A stretch of 46,522 nucleotides of DNA from Utricularia gibba. Lineage: Eukaryota > Streptophyta > Magnoliopsida > Lamiales > Lentibulariaceae. Shown piece after piece: positions 1 to 11,400 of the stretch. A program made the translations under genes and the position numbers. Where the stretch lies: NCBI GenBank assembly GCA_002189035.1, contig NEEC01000354.1:1-46522 (forward strand). The letters are read 5' to 3'. Every line of letters begins with the position of its first letter. Position 1 is the stretch's first letter. Below the pieces are notes generated by a model that made no database searches, had not been told where the DNA came from, and saw only the letters and a list, made by a program, of their open reading frames with translations.

Positions 1-150
1 AAAAACTTGATGCATTAATTAACGTTGGGTTTTAATAGAACGCCTACATTGTTTTCTCAAGGAAAAGCTTGTCGTTTTTGGGCGGGTGATTTCGTTGTGA
101 ACTTCGTTCTGACCCAAGTTCGGTCTGACTCCTTTGCCAATCGGGTCCTA
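1..150 (+). repeat. Partial monomer at the left edge
   Basis: The window opens inside half-unit B (AAAAACTTGATGCATTAA), so the array extends leftward. This copy has ATTAATTAACG where most have ATTTATTAACG, a variant seen again near 15718. It also has GATTTCGTTG where most have GATGTCGTTG, seen again near 16411. Confidence 0.95.
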
Positions 151-466
151 CTCGACGAAAATCGTGATGCAGTTATTGAAGTTAGGATTTCATGAGCACC
201 CAAAATGGTTTTCTCAACCGCATGCTTTATATTTGATAGGTGCTCTCGTGGGGCAACGGTATCGAGCAGGAGGTCGAGTCGAGCTCGGGCCCATAGTCAT
301 TTGTAGCCGGCAAAAACTTGATGCATTTATTAACGTTGGGTTTAATAGGCTGCCTACATGTTTCTCAAGGAAAAGCTTGTCGTTTTTGGGCGGGTGATGT
401 CGTTGTGAACTTCGTTCTGACCCAAGGTTCGGTCTGACTCCTTTGCCACATCGGGTCCTACTCGAC

Positions 467-620
467 GAAAATCGTGATGCAGTTATTGAAGTTAGGATTC
501 ATGAGCACCCAAAATGGTTTTCTCAACCGCATGCTTTATATTTGATAAGGGCTCTCGTGGGGCAACGGTATCGAGCAGGAGGTCGAGTCGAGCTCGGGCC
601 CATAGTCATTTGTAGCCCGG
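467..620 (+). repeat. Half-unit A of the monomer (~154 bp)
   Basis: This is the first half of the reference monomer, aligned to half-unit B by hand. Bases 467-526 align without gaps to 621-680 with 44 of 60 identities, including TGATGCA and a perfect 14-base stretch that contains ATGGTTTTCTCAA. After the core, blocks GCTT, TTT, TCGT, GGT, GTC and CTC keep the same order as in B, with small gaps. Half A carries the SphI site where B carries the HindIII site, and both end in GCTT. It also holds the CGAGCTCG palindrome and most of the variation between monomer classes. Confidence 0.88.
588..601. other. Palindrome pair CGAGCTCG / GGGCCC (example copy)
   Basis: In the reference monomer, the 8-base palindrome CGAGCTCG (589-596) overlaps at its end with GGGCCC (596-601), and both are preceded by GTCGAGTCGAG. 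CGAGC at 572-576 can also pair with GCTCG upstream of GGGCCC, leaving a loop of about 16 bases. The motif recurs in most monomers. Class D copies break it (GTCGGGCTCG), and some standard copies lose one G or C. Whether it forms a structure or binds a protein is unknown. Confidence 0.55.
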
Positions 621-776
621 CAAAAACTTGATGCATTTATTAACGTTGGTTTTAATAGGCTGCCTACATGGTTTTCTCAAGGAAAAGCTTGTCGTTTTTG
701 GGCGGGTGATGTCGTTGTGAACTTCGTTCTGACCAAGGTTCGGTCTGACTCTTTGCCACATCGGGTCCTACTCGAC
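621..776 (+). repeat. Half-unit B of the monomer (~156 bp)
   Basis: This is the second half, a diverged direct copy of half A. It starts at the CAAAAACTTGATGCA block, which matches the GAAAATCGTGATGCA block of A, and carries HindIII at 685-690. Three B subtypes recur. One has GTTTTTGGGCGGG with GTCGTTGTGAAC. A second has CATAGTTTCTC and GTTTCTGGCGGG with GTCGTTGGGAAC or GTCGTTGGAAC. A third has GTTTCTGGGCGGG with GTCTTTTGGAAC, often followed by GACCATAGG. The third subtype commonly follows a class D half A. Confidence 0.88.
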
Positions 777-3700
777 GAAAATCGTGATGCAGTTATTGAA
801 GTTAGGATTCATGAGCACCCAAAATGGTTTTCTCAACCGCATGCTTTATATTTGATAGGCGCTCTCGTGGGGCAACGGTATCGAGCAGGAGGTCGAGTCG
901 AGCTCGGGCCCAGAGTCATTTGTAGCCGGCAAAAATTGATGCATTTATTAACGTTGGTTTATTAGGCTGCCTACATGTTTCTCAAGGAAAAGCTTGTCGT
1001 TTCTGGCGCGGTGATGTCGTTGGGAACTTCGTTCGGACCCAAGGTTCGTCTGACTCCTTTGCCACATCGGGTCCTACTCGACGAAAATCGTGATGCAGTT
1101 ATTGAAGTTAGGATTCATGAGCACCCAAAATGGTTTTCTCAACGCATGCTTTATATTTGATAGGCGCTCTCGTGGGGCAACGGTATCGAGCAGGAGGTCG
1201 AGTCGAGCTCGGGCCCATAGTCATTTGTAGCTCGGCAAAAAACTTGATGCATTTATTAACGTTGGGTTTTAATAGGCTGCCTACATGTTTCTCAAGGAAA
1301 AGCTTGTCGTTTTTGGGCGGGTGATGTCGTTGTGAACTTCGTTCTGACCCAAGTTCGGTCTGACTCCTTTGCCACATCGGTCCTACTCGACGAAAATCGT
1401 GATGCAGTTATTGAAGTTAGGATTCATGAGCACCCAAAATGGTTTTCTCAACCGCATGCTTTATATTTGATAAGGCGCTCTCGTGGGGCAACGGTATCGA
1501 GTAGGAGGTCGAGTCGAGCTCGGGCCCATAGTCATTTGTAGCCGGCAAAAATTGATGCATTTATTAACGTTGGTTTTAATAGGCTGCCTACATGGTTTTC
1601 TCAAGGAAAAGCTTGTCGTTTTTGGGCGGGTGATGTCGTTGGAACTTCGTTCTGACCAAGGTTCGGTCTGACTCCTTTGCCACATCGGGTCCTACTCGAC
1701 GAAAATCGTGATGCAGTTATTGAAGTTAGGATTCATGAGCACCCAAAATGGTTTTCTCAACCGCATGCTTTATATTTGAGGAGGCGCTCTCGTGGGGCAA
1801 CGGTATCGAGCAGGAGGTCGAGTCGAGCTCGGGCCCAGAGTCATTTGTAGCCGGCAAAAAATTGATGCATTTATTAACGTTGGGTTTAGGCTGCCTACAT
1901 GTTTCTCAAGGAAAAGCTTGTCGTTTCTGGGCGGGTGATGTCGTTGGGAACTTCGTTCTGACCCAAGGTTCGTCTGACTCCTTTGCCACATCGGGTCCTA
2001 CTCGACGAAAATCGTGATGCAGTTATTGAAGTTAGGATTCATGAGCACCCAAAATGGTTTTCTCAACCGCATGCTTTATATTTGATAGGCGCTCTCGTGG
2101 GGCAACGGTATCGAGCAGGAGGTCGAGTCGAGCTCGGGCCCAGAGTCATTTGTAGCTCGGCAAAAAACTTGATGCATTTATTAACGTTGGTTTAATAGGC
2201 TGCCTACATGGTTTTCTCAAGGAAAAGCTTGTCGTTTTTGGGCGGGTGATGTCGTTGGAACTTCGTTCTGACCCAAGGTTCGGTCTGTCCTTTGCCAATC
2301 GGGTCCTACTCGACGAAAATCGTGATGCAGTTATTGAAGTTAGGATTTCATGAGCACCCAAAATGGTTTTCTCAACCGCATGCTTTATATTTGAGGAAGG
2401 CGCTCTCGTGGGGCAACGGTATCGAGCAGGAGGTCGAGTCGAGCTCGGGCCCATAGTCATTTGTAGCTCGGCAAAAAACTGATGCATTTATTAACGTTGG
2501 GTTTTAATAGGCTGCCTACATGTTTTCTCAAGGAAAAGCTTGTCGTTTTTGGGCGGGTGATGTCGTTGTGAACTTCGTTCTGACCCAAGGTTCGGTCTGA
2601 CTCCTTTGCCACATCGGGTCCTACTCGACGAAAATCGTGATGCAGTTATTGAAGTTAGGATTCATGAGCACCCAAAATGGTTTTCTCAACCGCATGCTTT
2701 ATATTTGATAAGGCGCTCTCGTGGGCAACGGTATCGAGCAGGAGGTCGAGTCGAGCTCGGCCCCAGAGTCATTTGTAGCCCGGCAAAAAATTTGATGCAT
2801 TTATTAACGTTATTAGGCTGCCTACATAGTTTCTCAAGGAAAAGCTTGTCGTTTCTGGCGGGTGATGTCGTTGGAACTTCGTTCTGACCCAAGGTTCGTC
2901 TGACTCCTTTGCCACATCGGGTCCTACTCGACGAAAATCGTGATGCAGTTATTGAAGTTAGGATTCATGAGCACCCAAAATGGTTTTCTCAACCGCATGC
3001 TTTATATTTGATAGGCGCTCTCGTGGGGCAACGGTATCGAGCAGGAGGTCGAGTCGAGCTCGGGCCCATAGTCATTTGTAGCTCGGCAAAAAACTTGATG
3101 CATTTATTAACGTTGGGTTTTAATAGGCTGCCTACATGTTTTCTCAAGGAAAAGCTTGTCGTTTTTGGGCGGGTGATGTCGTTGTGAACTTCGTTCTGAC
3201 CCAAGGTTCGGTCTGACTCCTTTGCCACATCGGGTCCTACTCGACGAAAATCGTGATGCAGTTATTGAAGTTAGGATTCATGAGCACCCAAAATGGTTTT
3301 CTCAACCGCATGCTTTATATTTGATAAGGCGCTCTCGTGGGGCAACGGTATCGAGCAGGAGGTCGAGTCGAGCTCGGGCCCATAGTCATTTGTAGCCGGC
3401 AAAAAAATTGATGCATTTATTAACGTTGGTTTTAATAGGCTGCCTACATGTTTTCTCAAGGAAAAGCTTGTCGTTTTTGGGCGGGTGATGTCGTTGGAAC
3501 TTCGTTCTGACCCAAGGTTCGGTCTGACTCCTTTGCCACATCGGGTCCTACTCGACGAAAATCGTGATGCAGTTATTGAAGTTAGGATTCATGAGCACCC
3601 AAAATGGTTTTCTCAACCGCATGCTTTATATTTGAGGAGGCGCTCTCGTGGGGCAACGGTATCGAGCAGGAGGTCGAGTCGAGCTCGGGCCCAGAGTCAT

Positions 3701-6700
3701 TTGTAGCCCGGCAAAAATTGATGCATTTATTAACGTTGGTTTATTAGGCTGCCTACATGTTTCTCAAGGAAAAGCTTGTCGTTTCTGGGCGGGTGATGTC
3801 GTTGGAACTTCGTTCTGACCCAAGGTTCGTCTGACTCCTTTGCCACATCGGGTCCTACTCGACGAAAATCGTGATGCAGTTATTGAAGTTAGGATTCATG
3901 AGCACCCAAAATGGTTTTCTCAACCGCATGCTTTATATTTGAGGAGGCGCTCTCGTGGGGCAACGGTATCGAGCAGGAGGTCGAGTCGAGCTCGGGCCCA
4001 TAGTCATTTGTAGCGGCAAAAAACTTGATGCATTTATTAACGTTGGTTTTTAATAGGCTGCCTACATGTTTTCTCAAGGAAAAGCTTGTCGTTTTTGGGC
4101 GGGTGATGTCGTTGGAACTTCGTTCTGACCCAAGGTTCGGTCTGACTCCTTTGCCACATCGGTCCTACTCGACGAAAATCGTGATGCAGTTATTGAAGTT
4201 AGGATTCATGAGCACCCAAAATGGTTTTCAACCGCATGCTTTATATTTGATAAGGTGCTCTCGTGGGGCAACGGTATCGAGTAGGAGGTCGAGTCGAGCT
4301 CGGGCCCATAGTCATTTGTAGCTCGGCAAAAAACTTGATGCATTTAACGTTGGTTTTAATAGGCTGCCTACATGGTTTTCTCAAGGAAAAGCTTGTCGTT
4401 TTTGGGCGGGTGATGTCGTTGTGAACTTCGTTCTGACGGTTCGGTCTGACTCCTTTTGCCACATCGGGTCCTACTCGACGAAAATCGTGATGCAGTTATT
4501 GAAGTTAGGATTCATGAGCACCAAAATGGTTTTCTCAACCGCATGCTTTATATTTGAGGAGGCGCTCTCGTGGGGCAACGGTATCGAGCAGGAGGTCGAG
4601 TCGAGCTCGGCCCAGAGTCATTTGTAGCCCAAAAAATTGATGCATTTATTAACGTTGGGTTTAGGCTGCCTACATGTTTTCTCAAGGAAAAGCTTGTCGT
4701 TTCTGGCGGGTGATGTCGTTGGAACTTCGTTCTGACCCAAGGTTCGTCTGACTCCTTTGCCACATCGGGTCCTACTCGACGAAAATCGTGATGCAGTTAT
4801 TGAAGTTAGGATTCATGAGCACCCAAAATGGTTTTCTCAACCGCATGCTTTATATTTGATAGGCGCTCTCGTGGGGCAACGGTATCGAGCAGGAGGTCGA
4901 GTCGAGCTCGGCCCATAGTCATTTGTAGCCGGCAAAAAATTGATGCATTTATTAACGTTGGTTTTAATAGGCTGCCTACATGGTTTCTCAAGGAAAAGCT
5001 TGTCGTTTTTGGGCGGGTGATGTCGTTGTGAACTTCGTTCTGACCCAAGGTTCGGTCTGACTCCTTTGCCACATCGGTCCTACTCGACGAAAATCGTGAT
5101 GCAGTTATTGAAGTTAGGATTTCATGAGCACCCAAAATGGTTTTCTCAACCGCATGCTTTATATTGAGGAGGCGCTCTCGTGGGGCAACGGTATCGAGCA
5201 GGAGGTCGAGTCGAGCTCGGGCCCATAGTCATTTGTAGCTCGGCAAAAAACTTGATGCATTTATTAACGTTGGGTTTTAATAGGCTGCCTACATGTTTTC
5301 TCAAGGAAAAGCTTGTCGTTTTTGGGCGGGTGATGTCGTTGGAACTTCGTTCTGACCCAAGGTTCGGTCTGACTCCTTTGCCACATCGGGTCCTACTCGA
5401 CGAAAATCGTGATGCAGTTATTGAAGTTAGGATCATGAGCACCCAAAATGGTTTTCTCAACCGCATGCTTTATATTTGATAAGGCGCTCTCGTGGGGCAA
5501 CGGTATCGAGCAGGAGGTCGAGTCGAGCTCGGCCCAGAGTCATTTGTAGCCCGGCAAAAAATTGATGCATTTATTAACGTTGGCTTATTAGGCTGCCTAC
5601 ATTTTCTCAAGGAAAAGCTTGTCGTTTCTGGCGGGTGATGTCGTTGGGAACTTCGTTCTGACCCAAGGTTCGGTCTGACTCCTTTGCCACATCGGGTCCT
5701 ACTCGACGAAAATCGTGATGCAGTTATTGAAGTTAGGATTCATGAGCACCCAAAATGGTTTTCTCAACCGCATGCTTTATATTTGATAGGCGCTCTCGTG
5801 GGGCAACGGTATCGAGCAGGAGGTCGAGTCGAGCTCGGGCCCATAGTCATTTGTAGCTCGGCAAAAAATTGATGCATTTATTAACGTTGGGTTTTAATAG
5901 GCTGCCTACATGTTTCTCAAGGAAAAGCTTGTCGTTTTTGGGCGGGTGATGTCGTTGTGAACTTCGTTCTGACCCAAGGTTCGGTCTGACTCCTTTGCCA
6001 CATCGGTCCTACTCGACGAAAATCGTGATGCAGTTATTGAAGTTAGGATTCATGAGCACCCAAAATGGTTTTCTCAACCGCATGCTTTATATTTGATAAG
6101 GCGCTCTCGTGGGGCAACGGTATCGAGTAGGAGGTCGAGTCGAGCTCGGGCCATAGTCATTTGTAGCTCGGCAAAAAACTTGATGCATTTATTAACGTTG
6201 GTTTTAATAGGCTGCCTACATGTTTTCTCAAGGAAAAGCTTGTCGTTTTTGGGCGGTGATGTCGTTGTGAACTTCGTTCTGACCCAAGGTTCGGTCTGAC
6301 TCCTTTGCCACATCGGGTCCTACTCGACGAAAATCGTGATGCAGTTATTGAAGTTAGGATTCATGAGCACCCAAAATGGTTTTCTCAACCGCATGCTTTA
6401 TATTTGATAAGGCGCTCTCGTGGGGCAACGGTATCGAGTAGGAGGTCGAGTCGAGCTCGGCCCAGAGTCATTTGTAGCCGGAAAAAAATTGATGCATTTA
6501 TTAACGTTGGTTTTAATAGGCTGCCTACATGGTTTTCTCAAGGAAAAGCTTGTCGTTTCTGGGCGGGTGATGTCGTTGGAACTTCGTTCTGACCCAGGTT
6601 CGGTCTGACTCCTTTGCCACATCGGGTCCTACTCGACGAAAATCGTGATGCAGTTATTGAAGTTAGGATTCATGAGCACCCAAAATGGTTTTCTCAACCG

Positions 6701-7305
6701 CATGCTTTATATTTGATAGGCGCTCTCGTGGGGCAACGGTATCGAGCAGGAGGTCGAGTCGAGCTCGGCCCAGAGTCATTTGTAGCCCGGCAAAAAATTG
6801 ATGCATTTATTAACGTTCGGTTATTAGGCTGCCTACATGTTTCTCAAGGAAAAGCTTGTCGTTTCTGGCGGGTGATGTCGTTGGGAACTTCGTTCTGACC
6901 AAGGTTCGGTCTGACTCCTTTGCCACATCGGGTCCTACTCGAAAAAATCGTGATGCAGTTATTGAAGTTAGGATTCATGAGCACCCAAAATGGTTTTCTC
7001 AACCGCATGCTTTATATTTGATAGGCGCTCTCGTGGGGCAACGGTATCGAGCAGGAGGTCGAGTCGAGCTCGGGCCCATAGTCATTTGTAGCCGGCAAAA
7101 AAATTGATGCATTTATTAACGTTGGTTTTTAATAGGCTGCCTACATTTTTCTCAAGGAAAAGCTTGTCGTTTTTGGGCGGGTGATGTCGTTGTGAACTTC
7201 GTTCTGACCCAAGGTTCGGTCTGACTCCTTTGCCAAATCGGTCCTACTCGACGAAAATCGTGATGCAGTTATTGAAGTTAGGATTTCATGAGCACCCAAA
7301 ATGGT

Positions 7306-7410
7306 TTTCAACGCATGCTTTATATTTGAGGAGGCGCTCTCGTGGGGCAACGGTATCGAGCAAAGGTCGAGTCGAGCTCGCTCCCAGAGTCATTTTGTAG
7401 CCCAAAAAAA
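7306..7410 (+). repeat. Intermediate class D half A
   Basis: This copy has GGTTTTCAACGCATGC, GAGCAAAGGTCG, GCTCGCTCCCAGAG and CATTTTGTAGCCC. It carries part of the class D signature but keeps CTCTCGTGGGGCAACGG. The B half that follows has GTCTTTTGGGAAC. It looks like a step between standard and full class D monomers. Confidence 0.6.
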
Positions 7411-8499
7411 TTGATGCATTTATTAACGTTGGTTTTAATAGGCTGCCTACATGGTTTCTCAAGGAAAAGCTTGTCGTTTCTGGGCGGGTGATGTCTTTTG
7501 GGAACTTCGTTCTGACCAAGGTTCGGTCTGACTCCTTTGCCACATCGGGTCCTACTCGACGAAAATCGTGATGCAGTTATTGAAGTTAGGATTCATGAGC
7601 ACCCAAAATGGTTTTCTCAACCGCATGCTTTATATTTGATAGGCGCTCTCGTGGGGCAACGGTATCGAGTAGGAGGTCGAGTCGAGCTCGGGCCCATAGT
7701 CATTTGTAGCTCGGCAAAAAACTTGATGCATTTATTAACGTTGGTTTTAATAGGCTGCCTACATGTTTTCTCAAGGAAAAGCTTGTCGTTTTTGGGCGGG
7801 TGATTGTTGTGAACTTCGTTCTGACCCAAGGTTCGGTCTGACCTTTGCCACATCGGGTCCTACTCGACGAAAATCGTGATGCAGTTATTGAAGTTAGGAT
7901 TCATGAGCACCCAAAATGGTTTTCTCAACCGCATGCTTTATATTTGATAAGGTGCTCTCGTGGGGCAACGGTATCGAGCAGGAGGTCGAGTCGAGCTCGG
8001 GCCCATAGTCATTTGTAGCTCGGCAAAAAATTGATGCATTTATTAACGTTGGTTTAATAGGCTGCCTACATGGTTTTCTCAAGGAAAAGCTTGTCGTTTT
8101 TGGGCGGGTGATGTCGTTGTGAACTTCGTTCTGACCCAAGGTTCGGTCTGTCCTTTGCCAAATCGGTCCTACTCGACGAAAATCGTGATGCAGTTATTGA
8201 AGTTAGGATTTCATGAGCACCCAAAATGGTTTTCTCAACCGCATGCTTTATATTTGAGGAGGCGCTCTCGTGGGGCAACGGTATCGAGCAGGAGGTCGAG
8301 TCGAGCTCGGGCCCAGAGTCATTTGTAGCCCGGCAAAAAAATTGATGCATTTATTAACGTTGGTTTTAGGCTGCCTACATAGTTTCTCAAGGAAAAGCTT
8401 GTCGTTTCTGGCGGGTGATGTCGTTGGGAACTTCGTTCTGACCCAAGGTTCGTCTGACTCCTTTGCCACATCGGGTCCTACTCGACGAAAATCGTGATG

Positions 8500-11400
8500 C
8501 AGTTATTGAAGTTAGGATTCATGAGCACCCAAAATGGTTTTCTCAACCGCATGCTTTATATTTGAAGGCGCTCTCGTGGGGCAACGGTATCGAGCAGGAG
8601 GTCGAGTCGAGCTCGGCCCAGAGTCATTTGTAGCCCGGCAAAAAATTGATGCATTTATTAACGTTGGTTATTAGGCTGCCTACATGTTTCTCAAGAAAAG
8701 CTTGTCGTTTCTGGGGGTGATGTCGTTGGGAACTTCGTTCTGACCCAAGGTTCGTCTGACTCCTTTGCCACATCGGGTCCTACTCGACGAAAATCGTGAT
8801 GCAGTTATTGAAGTTAGGATTCATGAGCACCCAAAATGGTTTTCTCAACCGCATGCTTTATATTTGATAGGCGCTCTCGTGGGGCAACGGTATCGAGCAG
8901 GAGGTCGAGTCGAGCTCGGGCCCATAGTCATTTGTAGCTCGGCAAAAAATTGATGCATTTATTAACGTTGGTTTTAATAGGGCCTAGTTTCTCAAGGAAA
9001 AGCTTGTCGTTTTTGGGCGGGTGATGTCGTTGGGAACTTCGTTCTGACCAAGGTTCGGTCTGACTCCTTTGCCACATCGGTCCTACTCGACGAAAATCGT
9101 GATGCAGTTATTGAAGTTAGGATTCATGAGCACCCAAAATGGTTTTCTCAACCGCATGCTTTATATTTGATCTCGTGGGGCAACGGTATCGAGCAGGAGG
9201 TCGAGTCGAGCTCGGGCCCATAGTCATTTGTAGCTCGGCAAAAATTGATGCATTTATTAACGTTGGTTTTAATAGGCTGCCTACATGTTTTCTCAAGGAA
9301 AAGCTTGTCGTTTTTGGGCGGGTGATGTCGTTGTGAACTTCGTTCTGACCAAGGTTCGGTCTGACTCCTTTGCCACATCGGGTCCTACTCGACGAAAATC
9401 GTGATGCAGTTATTGAAGTTAGGATTCATGAGCACCCAAAATGGTTTTCTCAACCGCATGCTTTATATTTGATAAGGCGCTCTCGTGGGGCAACGGTATC
9501 GAGCAGGAGGTCGAGTCGAGCTCGGCCCAGAGTCATTTGTAGCCCGGCAAAAAATTGATGCATTTATTAACGTTCATTAGGCTGCCTACATAGTTTCTCA
9601 AGGAAAAGCTTGTCGTTTCTGGCGGGTGATGTCGTTGGAACTTCGTTCGGACCCAAGGTTCGTCTGACTCCTTTGCCACATCGGGTCCTACTCGACGAAA
9701 ATCGTGATGCAGTTATTGAAGTTAGGATGTCATGAGCACCCAAAATGGTTTTCTCAACCGCATGCTTTATATTTGAGGAGGCGCTCTCGTGGGGCAACGG
9801 TATCGAGCAGGAGGTCGAGTCGAGCTCGGGCCCATAGTCATTTGTAGCTCGGCAAAAAACTTGATGCATTTATTAACGTTGGGTTTTAATAGGCTGCCTA
9901 CATGTTTTCTCAAGGAAAAGCTTGTCGTTTTTGGGCGGGTGATGTCGTTGTGAACTTCGTTCTGACCCAAGGTTCGGTCTGACTCCTTTGCCACATCGGG
10001 TCCTACTCGACGAAAATCGTGATGCAGTTATTGAAGTTAGGATTCATGAGCACCCAAAATGGTTTTCTCAACCGCATGCTTTATATTTGATAAGGCGCTC
10101 TCGTGGGGCAACGGTATCGAGCAGGAGGTCGAGTCGAGCTCGGGCCCAGAGTCATTTGTAGCAAAAAATTGATGCATTTATTAACGTTGGTTTTAATAGG
10201 CTGCCTACATGGTTTCTCAAGGAAAAGCTGTCGTTTTTGGGCGGGTGATGTCGTTGGAACTTCGTTCTGACCCAAGGTTCGGTCTGACTCCTTTGCCACA
10301 TCGGTCCTACTCGACGAAAATCGTGATGCAGTTATTGAAGTTAGGATTTCATGAGCACCCAAAATGGTTTTCTCAACCGCATGCTTTATATTTGAGGAGG
10401 CGCTCTCGTGGGGCAACGGTATCGAGCAGGAGGTCGAGTCGAGCTCGGGCCCAGAGTCATTTGTAGCCCGGCAAAAAATTGATGCATTTATTAACGTTGG
10501 CTTTAATAGGCTGCCTACATAGTTTCTCAAGGAAAAGCTTGTCGTTTTGCGGGTGATGTCGTTGGAACTTTCGTTCTGACCAAGGTTCGGTCTGACTCCT
10601 TTGCCACATCGGGTCCTACTCGACGAAAATCGTGATGCAGTTATTGAAGTTAGGATTCATGAGCACCCAAAATGGTTTTCTCAACCGCATGCTTTATATT
10701 TGAGGAGGCGCTCTCGTGGGGCAACGGTATCGAGCAGGAGGTCGAGTCGAGCTCGGGCCCATAGTCATTTGTAGCTCGGCAAAAAACTTGATGCATTTAT
10801 TAACGTTGGGTTTTAATAGGCTGCCTACATGTTTCTCAAGGAAAAGCTTGTCGTTTTGGGCGGGTGATGTCGTTGTGAACTTCGTTCTGACCAAGGTTCG
10901 GTCTGACTCCTTTGCCATCGGGTCCTACTCGACGAAAATCGTGATGCAGTTATTGAAGTTAGGATTCATGAGCACCCAAAATGGTTTTCTCAACCGCATG
11001 CTTTATATTTGATAAGGTGCTCTCGTGGGGCAACGGTATCGAGCAGGAGGTCGAGTCGAGCTCGGGCCCATAGTCATTTGTAGCTCGGCAAAAACTTGAT
11101 GCATTTATTAACGTTGGTTTTAATAGGCTGCCTACATGTTTTTCAAGGAAAAGCTTGTCGTTTTGGGCGGGTGATGTCGTTGTGAACTTCGTTCTGACCC
11201 AAGGTTCGGTCTGACTCCTTTGCCAAATCGGTCCTACTCGACGAAAATCGTGATGCAGTTATTGAAGTTAGGATTTCATGAGCACCCAAAATGGTTTTCT
11301 CAACGCATGCTTTATATTTGATAAGGCGTGGGGCAACGGTATCGAGCAGGAGGTCGAGTCGAGCTCGGCCCAGAGTCATTTGTAGCCCGGCAAAAAAATT

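Larger units (their letters stand above)
461..770 (+). repeat. Representative 310-bp satellite monomer
   Basis: This copy is close to the common form and serves as a reference. It runs from CTCGACGAAA to the base before the next CTCGACGAAA. Landmarks in order are: SphI GCATGC at 529-534, SacI GAGCTC at 590-595, ApaI GGGCCC at 596-601, NsiI ATGCAT at 631-636 and HindIII AAGCTT at 685-690. I count 18 CpG dinucleotides, close to what base composition alone predicts. Copies with 309 bp keep the reading frame and copies with 310 bp shift it by one, which explains the many short recurring open frames. No protein-coding function is inferred. Confidence 0.95.
1..8500 (+). repeat. Trimeric higher-order repeat domain (~925 bp period)
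   Basis: Within half A, most monomers read CCCATAG and a minority read CCCAGAG. The CAGAG form falls at 911, 1836, 2764, 3692, 4613, 5535, 6463, 7385 and 8314. These are nine successive positions spaced 921-929 bp apart, which is three monomers each time. The two monomers between them normally carry CATAG; exceptions with CAGAG are at 2141 and 6771. The CAGAG copies also tend to carry GCCCGGC or GCCGGC and a B half with GTTTCTGG. This indicates amplification of a three-monomer block, later blurred by conversion. Confidence 0.78.

Noticed and set aside
590-627. Direct repeat AGCTCGG ... AGCTCGG around CCCATAGTCATTTGT as a possible protein-binding site
   Set aside because: The second half varies (AGCTCGG, AGCCCGG, AGCCGG) between monomers, so it is not conserved as a pair. 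In the reference monomer it reads AGCCCGG.
2848-2862. CENP-B-box-like GTCGTTTCTGGCGGG
   Set aside because: It resembles the TTCGnnnnAnnCGGG core but misses two of nine key positions (the first T and the central A). The match also depends on a variable G-run. I consider it chance.
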